DNA from: Streptomyces varsoviensis | GTDB taxonomy: Bacteria > Actinomycetota > Actinomycetes > Streptomycetales > Streptomycetaceae | Assembly: GCF_000718635.1 (NCBI RefSeq) | Contig: NZ_JOBF01000034.1 | Coordinates: 1 to 64,000, forward strand | Length of the DNA stretch: 64,000 nt | Reading direction: 5' to 3' | Shown here: positions 38,680 to 47,610 of the stretch, piece after piece | How positions within the stretch are numbered: the first letter of the stretch is position 1 | Layout of the letters: each line of letters opens with the position of its first letter | Made by a program: the position numbers and the translations under genes | Notes under the pieces: generated by a model | What the model saw: only the letters and a program-made list of their open reading frames with translations | What the model was told of the DNA's origin: nothing | Databases searched by the model: none

Positions 38680-39194
38680 GGCTCACCTCCGGTGCGGGGG
38701 CGGTTGCGAGTACGGGCCGGCCCCCCATCCCCACGGCGACCGCGCCCGGCACCCCGACTCTGCGGCTCCGCCGCCGGACGCGCGACCGGTGTCGGCCGTC
38801 CGTAGGGCTCCTGCACCCACTCGGCCGCGGGGGGCCGCGTGGCGGCGTGACAACGGGTGCGACCTGTGCCGGGTCCCGGGTCCGGCCTGGAGGAGGGCGC
38901 GGCCTCGCCTGGACGAGGGCCCGGCCTCGCGCGGCGTACGCGGCCCCGGTCCGTACGGGCGGCAGCACTCGGCTCGTACGCGCCCCGGCCCGTACCGGCC
39001 TCCCGTCCGACTCGGGTGGCGGCCCGGCCCCGGCCCGTACCGGCCTCCGGTCGTGTCCGCGCGCTGTCCCGGAGCCCGCATGTGCCCGCCTATCGTGAGG
39101 GCAGCAGGGCCCGGTGGGCCGGGGGCCGGTCGTCGGGCGGGACAGGGACAGGACTCGGGAACGACTCGGGAACGATTCGGGAAAGCGGGACCGT
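38680..39194. other. Divergent intergenic region, very high GC
   Basis: About 515 bp between the mannosyltransferase and aminotransferase genes. It holds CGGCCCGTACCGGCCTCC-type low-complexity copies and, at about 39159-39180, three short GA(C/T)TCGGGAA repeats just ahead of the aminotransferase. Promoters for both genes must lie here, but none stands out. Confidence 0.55.
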
Positions 39195-40409
39195 ATGGAC
39201 AGCAGGGGGCAGGGCGGCGCGCGGGGCGCGGTGGGCTCGGCGCGGTGGAGCCCGGCGGAGCGGGTGCGGGCGATGGGCACGTCGGTGTTCACGGAGATGA
39301 CGGAACTCGCCCGCAGCACGGGCGCGGTCAACCTCGGGCAGGGCGTGCCCGAGCTGGACAGCCCGGCCGCGCTGCTGGAGGACGTGGCGCGGGCGGTGCT
39401 CGCGGGCAGCAACCAGTACCCGCCGGCCGTCGGCGCGCCGGCGCTGCGCGAGGCCGTCGCGGCGCACCAGCTCCGGCGGTACGGGCTCGACTACCGGCCC
39501 CAGGGCGAGGTGCTCGTGACCACCGGCGCGACCGAGGCGCTCGCCGCCACCCTGCTCGCGCTCTGCGACCCCGGGGACGAGGTCATCGCCTTCGACCCCT
39601 GCTACGACGCGTACGCGGCGGACGCCCGGCTGGCCGGCGCCCGGCTCGTCGGCGTGCCGCTGGCGCTCGACGGGGACGCCTTCGTCCTCGACGCCGACGC
39701 CCTGCGCGCCGCGGTGACGCCCCGCACCCGCGTGCTGCTGCTGAACACCCCGCACAACCCGACCGGCAAGGTGTTCACCGCCGACGAGCTGGAGGCCGTC
39801 GCCGCGGTCTGCCGCGACCACGCCCTGATCGCCGTCACGGACGAGGTGTACGAGCACCTCGTGTACGACGACGGCGCCCGCCACCTGCCCCTCGCGGCGC
39901 TGCCCGGCATGCGGGAACGGACCCTCGTGATCTCCTCGGCGGGCAAGACCTTCAACGTCACCGGCTGGAAGATCGGCTGGGTCTGCGGCCCGGCCGCCCT
40001 GGTCGGCGCGGTCGGGGCGGCGAAGCAGTTCCTCACATACGCCTCCGGCACGCCGTACCAGGAGGCGCTGGCGCGGGCGCTCGGCTCCGTGGAGGAGTGG
40101 GCCGCCGGGCTGCGCTCCACCCTGCGCCGCAACCGCGATCTGCTGGGCGAGGGCCTGGCCCAGGCCGGGCTGCGCCCGTTCCACGCGGACGCCGGCTATT
40201 TCGTCCAGGCGGACGTACGGCCGTGGGGCCACGGCGACGGCGTGCGCTTCTGCCGCGAACTCCCCGCGCGCGCCGGGGTGGTGGCGATCCCGACCGCCGC
40301 CTTCTACGTGGGCGCGGACGCCCCGACCTGGCTGGTGCGGTTCTCCTTCTGCAAGCGCGAGGACTCCCTGCGTACGGCCGTGAAGCAGCTCGTCGCCGCG
40401 GCGCCCTGA
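39195..40409 (+). CDS. PLP-dependent aminotransferase (fold type I, class I/II)
   Basis: 404 aa. The motifs are NLGQGVPELDSP, VTTGATEALAATLLALCDPGDEV, LLNTPHNPTGKVF (cofactor Asn-Pro), VTDEVYEHLVYD, and SSAGKTFNVTGWKIGWVCGP (the PLP lysine). The closest general type is kynurenine/glutamine transaminase-like or methionine-type aminotransferase; the substrate is unresolved. The position and kynurenine genes at 51-54 kb do not prove a link. ATG 39195 lies just after GGGACCGT. Confidence 0.9.
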   Translation: MDSRGQGGARGAVGSARWSPAERVRAMGTSVFTEMTELARSTGAVNLGQGVPELDSPAALLEDVARAVLAGSNQYPPAVGAPALREAVAAHQLRRYGLDYRPQGEVLVTTGATEALAATLLALCDPGDEVIAFDPCYDAYAADARLAGARLVGVPLALDGDAFVLDADALRAAVTPRTRVLLLNTPHNPTGKVFTADELEAVAAVCRDHALIAVTDEVYEHLVYDDGARHLPLAALPGMRERTLVISSAGKTFNVTGWKIGWVCGPAALVGAVGAAKQFLTYASGTPYQEALARALGSVEEWAAGLRSTLRRNRDLLGEGLAQAGLRPFHADAGYFVQADVRPWGHGDGVRFCRELPARAGVVAIPTAAFYVGADAPTWLVRFSFCKREDSLRTAVKQLVAAAP

Positions 40410-40544
40410 CGCCCCGTCATGTTGGTTCGCCGTGAACCTCTGGTCTTGCTCAACTCTGCTTTGCCGTAAGGCGGGTACGGGCACAAACCCGGCAGGCACG
40501 GAGCGGGGGGGTCTCGCTTCGAAGCGGGAGGGAGTGGGGCAGTC

Positions 40545-40886
40545 ATGGCGATCTTCATCGCGGCTCTGATCGCGATCGCGGGACTGACGCTGGTCGGCGT
40601 CCTGGCCGGCCGCACCCGGTCACCGGGCCGGAGCGGGGCGCACCGCCGTACGTACAGCCGGGGGGCTGCGTCCGGGGGCGGTAGCTGGTGGGCCGGGGAC
40701 AGCGGGGGATCGGACGGCGGAGTGCTGGACGGAGGGGGCTCTGACGGCGGGAGCCACCACGGGTCGGGGGGCGGGCACCACTCCTGCGGTGGCAGCCACC
40801 ACTCGTGCGGCGGGGGCAGCAGCTCCTCGTGTGGCGGGGGCAGCAGCTCCTCGTGCGGCGGGGGAGGCGGTTGCGGAAGTAGCTGA
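40545..40886 (+). CDS. Small membrane protein with Gly/Ser/Cys/His tail
   Basis: 113 aa. One N-terminal membrane helix (IFIAALIAIAGLTLVGVLAG), then a basic stretch, then a low-complexity tail with repeated HHSCGG, SSSSCGG and GGGGGCGS units. The tail has many His and Cys that could bind metal. A GGGAGGGAG site precedes the ATG. I know of no function; from memory, Gly/Cys-rich tails on TIGR04222-type membrane proteins look similar. Confidence 0.7.
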   Translation: MAIFIAALIAIAGLTLVGVLAGRTRSPGRSGAHRRTYSRGAASGGGSWWAGDSGGSDGGVLDGGGSDGGSHHGSGGGHHSCGGSHHSCGGGSSSSCGGGSSSSCGGGGGCGSS

Positions 40887-41224
40887 CAGGGGGGAGGGAA
40901 CGGCTGACACGGGGCAGCCGATTCCGTGAAGGCGACGGCCCGGCCGTCAACGCGCCCGGTGGACTCAAAGTCCGCCGGGCGCATCGGTGTTGAACAATTG
41001 AGCTGGGCAGCCCTCGCGGGGATGGAAACCCGGCGAAGATGGGTAAAAACGCTGTGGGCGCCGTGCATTTCATGATTCCCTCTTGATGAGAGTACAAATC
41101 CTCGGAATCACAGTCCTCGGACCCCACGGACCCCACGTGGGCACGAGCCGGCGTACTCGAACACCCTGGTCCTCCTCCGGGGCGGGCCGGCCCACCTTCC
41201 ACTGCGTGCTTGCGGAGCCGACCC
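40887..41224. other. Intergenic region with hairpin
   Basis: About 340 bp with no gene. It contains the GCGCCCGG...CCGGGCGC hairpin annotated at 40952-40983. The remainder is the leader of the DUF2617 gene, with no structure that I can name. Confidence 0.6.
40952..40983 (+). terminator. Hairpin terminator candidate
   Basis: Arms GCGCCCGG and CCGGGCGC, with GGACT and AGTCC pairing further in and a small loop. It lies 66 bp after the Gly/Cys-tail gene. There is no long T-run. Confidence 0.6.
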
Positions 41225-41743
41225 ATGCTCACCACCCTCAGTACCCCCTATACCGATACCCGCGCCGCCGACCTCGCGTGGTGCCTGGGCAAGGACCCCC
41301 TGCCATCCCTGGCCGACCTCGACCTCCAACTGGACGGGGCCACCGTCCAGTTGCGCCTGCTCGGCGCTTCCCACCAGGTACTTCTCGACGGCGCGGAGGG
41401 AAGCTGCTCGGAGACCGTGGCCTGTCTGCCCGGCAGCAGCACCCCGCTGCCGCTGGGGGTGGCGAAGCGCGTGGGCGACTGGGAGTACGAATTCGCGGCG
41501 CGCGTCGAGACGCTGTCGCGCGGCTCCTTCGCGGGGCGCGCCCAGGAGCTGCTGGCCCTGGTCGCCGACCATCCGCACGGCCTCGCCGGCACCTTCCCCG
41601 GCAGCCCGCACGCCTTCACCGCGATGCTCGCCCAGCGCCATGAGGGCCAGGTGAGCTGGCGCACGTGGCACGCCTATCCGCAGGAGGGGCGGCTCGTCGC
41701 GACGCGCACACGGGTGGCGGTGCGGCTGGCGGTGCCGACGTGA
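41225..41743 (+). CDS. DUF2617 family protein
   Basis: 172 aa. It matches DUF2617 by its opening LTTLSTPYTDTRAADLAWCLG and the central VQLRLLGASHQVLL. The fold and function are unknown. ATG 41225 follows GGAG; an in-frame upstream start at 41210 is less likely. Confidence 0.78.
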   Translation: MLTTLSTPYTDTRAADLAWCLGKDPLPSLADLDLQLDGATVQLRLLGASHQVLLDGAEGSCSETVACLPGSSTPLPLGVAKRVGDWEYEFAARVETLSRGSFAGRAQELLALVADHPHGLAGTFPGSPHAFTAMLAQRHEGQVSWRTWHAYPQEGRLVATRTRVAVRLAVPT

Positions 41744-41933
41744 GCCGTGCGCCGGCCCGGCGGCCGACGGGTTCGGCACATTGTCGGTTGAGCCGATGTG
41801 CAGAGATCACCCGTTTGCGTGCGCGTCGATCCGCTGTTCCCGTGCAGAAAGTTGGTCGTATCGGGTTTTGTCTGTTCTCCCGCCGGAGAACGGTGCTCCC
41901 TCCCCACGTACGGCTACGTAAGGAATCAGTGTC

Positions 41934-42293
41934 ATGTCGCGAATCGTCAAGACCGCTGTCCTGACCATCGCCGCGGCCGCCGCCATGGTGGGCTCCGCTG
42001 GCGGGGCCTCGGCCCACGACCACGGACACGGTCACGGGTACGGCCATGGGTACGGCCACGGTCAGGGCTATCACCACGGCCATGGCTACGGCCACGGCTA
42101 CGGGTACGGCCGCCACCACGGACGTCACTACAACGGCGCCGGCGCCAAGGGCGCGGCCGTCGGCTCGCCCGGCGTGATCTCCGGCAACGTGGTGCAGGTG
42201 CCGGTCGACGTGCCGGTCAACGTCTGCGGCAACACCATCGACATCGTCGGCCTGCTCAACCCGGCCTCCGGCAACGCCTGCGTCGGCGCCTGA
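41934..42293 (+). CDS. Chaplin with Gly-His-Tyr-rich insert
   Basis: 119 aa. Signal peptide 1-27 ends ASA. Residues 28-66 are a run of HG, GYGH and HHG repeats with more than ten His. Residues 69-119 form a chaplin domain (VGSPGVISGNVVQVPVDVPV, NVCGNTIDIVGLLNPASGNA, then CVGA) with the Cys98/Cys116 pair typical of short chaplins. Chaplins assemble into amyloid-like surface fibres that let aerial hyphae leave water. The histidine-rich insert between signal and chaplin domain is unusual and may bind metal. AAGGAATC precedes ATG 41934. Confidence 0.9.
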   Translation: MSRIVKTAVLTIAAAAAMVGSAGGASAHDHGHGHGYGHGYGHGQGYHHGHGYGHGYGYGRHHGRHYNGAGAKGAAVGSPGVISGNVVQVPVDVPVNVCGNTIDIVGLLNPASGNACVGA

Positions 42294-42401
42294 CGGGCTC
42301 GGAGCCTTACGGGCTCGACACCTGGCGGGCTTGACGCCTGACGGGCTCGGAGCCTGACTGGCTCGGCAGCGCCCTGCCGGCAGCGCGCTCCGCGCGCCCC
42401 C

Positions 42402-42434
42402 GCGGCGCCCACCGCTCCTCGCGGTGGGCGCCGC
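42402..42434. terminator. Bidirectional hairpin terminator
   Basis: Arms GCGGCGCCCACCGC and GCGGTGGGCGCCGC around a 5-base loop, between the converging chaplin and AraC genes. Upstream of it, GACGGGCTCGGAGCCT-like repeats fill 42291-42360. Confidence 0.8.
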
Positions 42435-42444
42435 CGCCGTGTCG

Positions 42445-43398
42445 TCAGGCTCCCGAGGGGCCCGGCTTGAGGGAGGCGCGGAACGCGCCGGGGGACAGCC
42501 CCGCGCGGTGCGTGAAGAACTTGGAGAAGTTGGCCGCGTCGTCGAAGCCGAGCCGGTCGGCGATCCTGGCGGCCGGCAGCTCGCTGTGCGCGAGCAGCCG
42601 CTTGGCCTCCAGAACCACCCGGCGGTCGATGAACTCCTTGGCGCCCACCCCCGCCGCCGCGAGGGAGGCGTGGGAGAGGGTGCGCGGGGAGTAGCCGAGC
42701 GTACGGGCGTAATCGGCGACGCGGTGGCTGGTCGCGAACCCCCGCTCCACGGCGGCCCGGAACCGCTCGAACGTCTCGCCGGGCGCGGGCACGCTGCTGC
42801 CCACCGGGGCCGTCAGATGCGCGAGACGCAGGACCAGCACCGTGAACAGGTGCCGCAGCACCTCCGTGTGCACCTCGGCGGGCAGACCGCGGCCGCAGCC
42901 GAACTCGGCGGCCAGATGGTCCACGGCCCGGTCCACCGCCGCGAGGTCCGGGCCGACGGGCTGCCACAGGACGGGGCGGAAGGGGTCCTCGGCCTTGGCC
43001 GCGGCGGCGGTGCCGGACGGCAGAAAACCGGGCTGGGCGAGGACGACGTATCCGTTGACGGTGTCGCCGTGGGCGGCATCGGCTTCGCCTCTGTCGTCGC
43101 CGCTGCTCGCCGCGTCGAAGCTCTGCACCTGGCCGGGTCGGACCCACAGAACGGAGCCGGGGCCGAGCGCGTAGCCGGTGAAGTCCACGGTGTGCGTGGC
43201 CGCGCCGGACCGCACGATCAGCAACTGGTGGAAGTCGAGCCGCTGCGGCCGGCGCAGCAGCCCCTCGGGGGCGCGGGCGCGCAGCTCGGCGAAGGTCATC
43301 ACCTCCAGGCCGGCGGGGGTGCCGGGCGGGGCCTGGTAGGCCAGCTCGATGATGTCGGCGTTCTGGGGCTCGGGAGCGTCGTGTCGCTTTTTCACCAT
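42445..43398 (-). CDS. AraC-family transcriptional regulator
   Basis: 317 aa. An N-terminal cupin-like sensor domain (about 25-190) with LDFHQLLIVRSGAATHTVDF, and a C-terminal double HTH (about 215-312): VADYARTLGYSPRTLSHA and ARIADRLGFDDAANFSKFFT, then HRAGLSPGAFR. It is divergent from the DsbA-like/NAD-binding pair and so is a likely regulator of them. ATG 43398; longer frames to 43518 are rejected because they overlap the other promoter. Confidence 0.88.
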   Translation of the reverse strand: MVKKRHDAPEPQNADIIELAYQAPPGTPAGLEVMTFAELRARAPEGLLRRPQRLDFHQLLIVRSGAATHTVDFTGYALGPGSVLWVRPGQVQSFDAASSGDDRGEADAAHGDTVNGYVVLAQPGFLPSGTAAAAKAEDPFRPVLWQPVGPDLAAVDRAVDHLAAEFGCGRGLPAEVHTEVLRHLFTVLVLRLAHLTAPVGSSVPAPGETFERFRAAVERGFATSHRVADYARTLGYSPRTLSHASLAAAGVGAKEFIDRRVVLEAKRLLAHSELPAARIADRLGFDDAANFSKFFTHRAGLSPGAFRASLKPGPSGA

Positions 43399-43498
43399 GA
43401 CAGGTCGCAAGCGTACCTGGCTGGCGAGGTATGGCATTCGTAGCGTGGTCGTAACGGACAAGGAGTGTCCGATGAGAACGACTGGAGGAGAGGAAGCC

Positions 43499-44131
43499 AT
43501 GGAGCGCGCGAAGCTCACGTACGCCTTCGACGCCTACTGCGGCTGGTGCTACGGATTCGGCCCCGCCATCCGCGAATTCGCCGCGGCCAACGCCGAACGG
43601 ATCGAGCTGCGCGTACTCAGCGGCGGGCTCTTCACCGGGCCCCGGGCGCGGCCGGTCGCCGCGTACCCGTACATCCCCGAGGCCGACGCGCGGATAGCCG
43701 AGCTGACCGGCGCGGTCTTCGGCGACGGCTACGCCGAGGCGTTCGCCCGCGGCACGGCCGTACTGGACTCCGCCGACGCCGCCACCGCGCTCGTCGCGCT
43801 GCGGCGGCAGGCGCCCGAGCGGACACTGGAGATCGCGGGCGCCCTCCAGGCCGCCTGGTACCGCGACGGGCGCTCGCTGTCCGAACCGGACACCCTGGCC
43901 GCCGTCGCCACCGCCCTCGGCCTGGACGCCGACGCGGCGACCGCCGCCTACGCGGACCCGGCCACGCGGCGGGCGGCGGAGGAGGAGTTCCGTCAGGTGC
44001 GCCGGCTCGGCGTCGAGGGCTTCCCGACGCTGCTGCTCCACACCCCCGCCGGAGTGCGGCGGATCGGCGGCCCCATGTCCTCGGCGCGGGACCTCGCCCG
44101 GGCCTTCGACCAGGCTCTCGACCAGCGCTGA
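43499..44131 (+). CDS. DsbA-family (FrnE-like) thiol oxidoreductase
   Basis: 210 aa. A thioredoxin-fold protein with the Cys-Gly-Trp-Cys active site in FDAYCGWCYGFGP, a helical insertion and the cis-Pro loop VEGFPTLLLH. There is no signal peptide, so it is a cytoplasmic DsbA/FrnE relative. Both ATG 43472 (AAGGAG upstream) and ATG 43499 (GGAGGAGAGG upstream) are good starts; 43499 begins right at the conserved fold. It lies 80 bp before the NAD(P)-binding gene, probably in the same operon. Confidence 0.82.
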   Translation: MERAKLTYAFDAYCGWCYGFGPAIREFAAANAERIELRVLSGGLFTGPRARPVAAYPYIPEADARIAELTGAVFGDGYAEAFARGTAVLDSADAATALVALRRQAPERTLEIAGALQAAWYRDGRSLSEPDTLAAVATALGLDADAATAAYADPATRRAAEEEFRQVRRLGVEGFPTLLLHTPAGVRRIGGPMSSARDLARAFDQALDQR

Positions 44132-44211
44132 CGCCGCCAGGCGACGAGACGTCACCCCCACCCTCACGAATCACTGACCCTCACCCTCACCATCACTAAG
44201 GAGAACCCCTC

Positions 44212-44862
44212 ATGGCCAAGATCGCCCTCTTCGGAGCCAATGGCACCATCGGCAGCCGCGTCCTGCGCGAGGCGCTGAACCGGGGCCACCAGGTCACCGC
44301 CGTCGTCCGCGACCCCGCGAAGATCACCGACACGCACGAGCGGCTCACCGTCGCCACCGGCGACGTCCTCGACCCGGCGTCGGTCGCCGACGTGGCCGCC
44401 GGGCAGGACGTGGTGATCAGCGCGGTCGGCGGCGGCGACGGACCCGGCCACCTCGCGACCATCGAACCCGCCGCGAAGGCGCTGGTCGCCGGCGTGCGGA
44501 CGCTCGGCGACGCCGCTCCCCGGCTGATCACGGTCGGCGGCGCCGGGTCCCTGCGGACCCCCGACGGCAAGCAGGTCTGGGACGCGGAGGGGCTGCCGGA
44601 GTTCCTGCTCCAGATCATGCACGCCCACGGTGACGCGCTGGACTTCTACCGGACCGTCGAAGACGTGCGCTGGACGAACGTCAGCCCCGCCGCGACGATC
44701 GAGCCGGGCGAGCGCACCGGTACGTACCGCACCGCCCTCGACGACCTCGTCGTCGACGAGTCCGGCAACAGCCGGATCTCCGCCGAGGACTACGCCGTCG
44801 CGCTCATCGACGAGGTCGAGAAGCCGCAGCACACCGGGGAGCGCTTCACGGTCGCGGACTGA
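44212..44862 (+). CDS. NAD(P)-binding oxidoreductase (atypical SDR)
   Basis: 216 aa. A Rossmann fold with KIALFGANGTIGSRVLREAL and DVVISAVGGGDG, and no Tyr-x3-Lys pair, which fits the atypical SDR/NmrA-like group that reads or uses NAD(P)H. GGAGAACCCC precedes ATG 44212. With the AraC and DsbA-like genes it looks like a redox-responsive set, but the substrate is unknown. Confidence 0.82.
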   Translation: MAKIALFGANGTIGSRVLREALNRGHQVTAVVRDPAKITDTHERLTVATGDVLDPASVADVAAGQDVVISAVGGGDGPGHLATIEPAAKALVAGVRTLGDAAPRLITVGGAGSLRTPDGKQVWDAEGLPEFLLQIMHAHGDALDFYRTVEDVRWTNVSPAATIEPGERTGTYRTALDDLVVDESGNSRISAEDYAVALIDEVEKPQHTGERFTVAD

Positions 44863-44992
44863 CCGCCCGCCGCCCGCCGCCCGCCGGTCCGCGCCTGGCG
44901 CGACGGCCGTTGTACGCCGTCGGAGGCGTGTGGCGGGAAAGTTCCGTCGGGCGGGGCACCCGGCGCGGACATGGTGGGTAGGCTCGGTGGCT

Positions 44993-45862
44993 ATGGAGCA
45001 TGAGGTGTTCGTTCCGTTTTCCGCCGAGGCCGTCCGGGGGGCGCTCTCGGACCCGGCGCGGCTCGCGCGCTGCCTGCCGGGCTTCCAGCCGGACGCCAAT
45101 GCCGGGGCCGGGGCCGGTGCCGAGGCCGGTGGGGCGTCCGGCGGACCGTCCGCCGGGCCCGTCACCGGGCGGCTGCGCCTGCGGATCGGCGGCTCCACCA
45201 TCACCTACCGCGGCACGCTGCGCCTCGCCGAGCGCTCCGGCTCGTACGAGATCACCGGCGAGGGCGCCGAGGTCCGCGGCTCCGGCGAGGCCGCGTTCAC
45301 GCTGACGCTCACCCCCGAGCCGGCCGCGGGCGGTACGCGGCTGCGGTGCCAGGGAACGGTGCGCAGCGGCGGCAGGCTCGCCGACATCGACCCCAAGACG
45401 GCCGAGACGACGGCGCGGCGGCTGCTGGACCGGTGGGGCGACGCGTTCGCGGAGGACGTGGCCGCCGAGGCGGCGGCCCGCAAGCCCAGCGTCTTCGAGA
45501 CGGAGATCCCGCCGCCGTCGCTGGACGCGGACGCCGCGGACGACGTCGATGAGGCCGACGACGCCGATGACGTCCTGGGCCCGAACGACCCGCTGGGGGC
45601 CGACGAGGAGGAGAGCATCATCGCCTCCGTCGCCGTGCCCGCGCCGGGCGAGCCGCCGGCCGAGGCCGCGCACGCCCGCCGCACGATGATCGGCCGCAGC
45701 GCGGAAGAGGTCGACCACGCCCCGCCGCGCGGCCGCTACGCCCCCGTCCCCGCCCCCGAAACCCTCGCCTCCACCGCCACCCTCCGCTGGGCCGCCCCCG
45801 CCGCCGCCGTAGTCCTCGCCTCCGCCGTAGTAGTAGGCCGAGCCCTCCGCCGCCGAAAATAA
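44993..45862 (+). CDS. SRPBCC (CoxG-like) protein with C-terminal membrane anchor
   Basis: 289 aa. The N-terminal CoxG/SRPBCC domain (about 1-155) begins MEHEVFVPFSAEAVRGALSD and includes ITYRGTLRLAERSGSYEITG. A long acidic/Ala-Pro linker leads to a membrane helix (about 260-285: APAAAVVLASAVVVGRAL) with a basic end. In CO dehydrogenase operons CoxG helps place the enzyme at the membrane, but no cox genes are here. Start ATG 44993. Confidence 0.78.
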   Translation: MEHEVFVPFSAEAVRGALSDPARLARCLPGFQPDANAGAGAGAEAGGASGGPSAGPVTGRLRLRIGGSTITYRGTLRLAERSGSYEITGEGAEVRGSGEAAFTLTLTPEPAAGGTRLRCQGTVRSGGRLADIDPKTAETTARRLLDRWGDAFAEDVAAEAAARKPSVFETEIPPPSLDADAADDVDEADDADDVLGPNDPLGADEEESIIASVAVPAPGEPPAEAAHARRTMIGRSAEEVDHAPPRGRYAPVPAPETLASTATLRWAAPAAAVVLASAVVVGRALRRRK

Positions 45863-45895
45863 CCCCACCGCCCCGAGCCCCCACCCAGGCCGAGC

Positions 45896-46095
45896 CCCCC
45901 AGGGGCGCGGGGAACTGCGCGCCCAGCCCCAACGAACGGGCGGCCGACGTCGGGTCCGGGCCCCCAGGGGCGCGGGGAACTGCGCGCCCAGCCACGATGA
46001 ACGGGCGGCCGACGGAACTGCGCGCTCAGCCACAACGGACCCGCAGCCGACGGCCAGTCAATGGCGCGCCCAGCCGCAACGAGCCCGCGGCCGAC
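45896..46095. repeat. Streptomyces-type dispersed intergenic repeat, four degenerate copies
   Basis: A roughly 53-bp unit containing GGGGCGCGGGGAACTGCGCG, then CCAGCC and ACGGGCGGCCGAC, appears at 45896-45948 and 45961-46013. Shortened copies follow at 46014-46051 and 46063-46095. From memory, similar text is widespread between Streptomyces genes. It fills most of the 295-bp gap. Confidence 0.75.
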
Positions 46096-46157
46096 ATCCG
46101 ACGCAAGCGACAAGGGGAACAGCCCAGCGGCGCCTGAGCCTGGCCTAGGGTCGAGGT

Positions 46158-46979
46158 GTGAGCACCCACAACACAACGGAAACCCCGCCGGAGGCGCCCG
46201 GCGTCAAGCTGGTAGCCGGCCGCGCCGAGCTGACCGTCCTCCCCGACAACGGCTGCCGCATCGGCAGCCTCCGCATCGACGGCACGGAAATCCTGCGGCA
46301 AGGCGCCAAATACGGCTCCTTCCCCATGGTCCCCTGGTGCGGCCGCACGGCCCTCGGCCAGTTCCGCAACGGCGGCGAGCGCCACCAGCTCCCGGTCAAC
46401 TCCCCGCCGCACGCGATCCATGGCACCGGCCGTAACACCGCCTGGCGCACGGTCCGCAAGGACGCGTCCAGCGCCGCCTTCACCTATGACCTGGCCGACC
46501 CCTGGCCCTACCCCGGCCGCGTCACCCAACTGGTGGAGCTGGCGGAGGACTCGGTGACGCTGACCATGAGCGTCGAGGCGACCGAGGACTCGTTCCCGGC
46601 GCAAGCCGGCTGGCACCCCTGGTTCCTGCGGAACCTCGGCGGCGAGGACGCCCGTATCGACTTCGCCCCCGACTGGCAGGAGGAGCGCGGCGACGACCAT
46701 CTGCCGACCGGGCGCCGCATCGACCCGCTCCCCGGCCCCTGGGACGACTGCTTCGGCATGTCCGACGGCGTCGATGTCACGCTCACCTGGCCGGGGCAGT
46801 TGGAGCTGAAGGTGACCAGCCGTTCCGAGTGGGTCGTCGTCTACGACGAGCAGCAGGAGGCGATCTGCGTCGAGCCGCAGTCCGGGCCGCCGAACGGGGT
46901 GAACACCCTGCCGCGCCTGGTCACCCCCATCGACCCGTTGGAGATCTCCACGACGTGGACCTGGCGGACGCTGTCCTGA
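46158..46979 (+). CDS. Aldose 1-epimerase family protein
   Basis: 273 aa. A galactose-mutarotase fold: VLPDNGCRIGSLRIDG, PMVPWCGR, the general acid/base His in HAIHGTGRNTAW and GWHPWFLRN, and the late Glu in CVEPQSGPPNG. It converts anomers of a sugar. The start is GTG at 46158. It lies 57 bp before pyrE on the same strand. Confidence 0.88.
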   Translation: MSTHNTTETPPEAPGVKLVAGRAELTVLPDNGCRIGSLRIDGTEILRQGAKYGSFPMVPWCGRTALGQFRNGGERHQLPVNSPPHAIHGTGRNTAWRTVRKDASSAAFTYDLADPWPYPGRVTQLVELAEDSVTLTMSVEATEDSFPAQAGWHPWFLRNLGGEDARIDFAPDWQEERGDDHLPTGRRIDPLPGPWDDCFGMSDGVDVTLTWPGQLELKVTSRSEWVVVYDEQQEAICVEPQSGPPNGVNTLPRLVTPIDPLEISTTWTWRTLS

Positions 46980-47036
46980 GCGAGAGCGAGCGGCCGTACG
47001 CGCGAGCGCCCGGCGCAGGACCGTAAGCTCATCGGT

Positions 47037-47576
47037 ATGAGCGACGTGCGTGACGAGCTGCTGCGGCAGATCAAGGACAAGGCCGTGGTCCACGGCAAGG
47101 TGACCCTCTCCTCCGGTCTGGAGGCCGACTACTACATCGACCTGCGCCGGATCACCCTGGACGCCGAGGCCGCCCCGATGGTCGGCCGGCTCATGCTGGA
47201 CCTGACGGCCGACCTGGACTTCGACGCGGTCGGCGGGCTCACCCTCGGCGCCGACCCGGTGGCCACGTCGATGCTGCACGCGGCCGCCGCCCGTGGCCGC
47301 AAGCTGGACGCCTTCGTGGTGCGCAAGGCGCAGAAGACGCACGGCATGCAGCGCCGCATCGAGGGCCCGGACATCAAGGGCCGCCGGGTGCTGGTGGTCG
47401 AGGACACCTCCACCACCGGCGGTTCCCCGCTGACGGCCGTCGAGGCGGCGCGTGAGGCGGGCGCGGAGGTCGTCGCCGTCGCGACGATCGTCGAGCGCAG
47501 CGCCGCGTCGGCCATCGAGGGCGCCGGGTTGCGCTACTTGACGGGCTACACCCTGGACGACCTCGGCCTGAGCTGA
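47037..47576 (+). CDS. pyrE: Orotate phosphoribosyltransferase
   Basis: 179 aa. It makes OMP from orotate and PRPP in pyrimidine synthesis. Motifs are ITLDAEAAPMVGRLMLDL, GGLTLGADPVATSM, and the PRPP loop VLVVEDTSTTGGSPLTAVEAARE. The length is normal for actinobacterial PyrE. Start ATG 47037. It ends ahead of a palindrome that holds a parS site. Confidence 0.95.
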   Translation: MSDVRDELLRQIKDKAVVHGKVTLSSGLEADYYIDLRRITLDAEAAPMVGRLMLDLTADLDFDAVGGLTLGADPVATSMLHAAAARGRKLDAFVVRKAQKTHGMQRRIEGPDIKGRRVLVVEDTSTTGGSPLTAVEAAREAGAEVVAVATIVERSAASAIEGAGLRYLTGYTLDDLGLS

Positions 47577-47610
47577 GCCGACACCAGGCGCTGACCTGGG
47601 GCTTCTTGGG

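Noticed and set aside
44993..45862. CO dehydrogenase locus suggested by the CoxG-like protein
   Set aside because: No large, medium or small CO dehydrogenase subunit genes are nearby.
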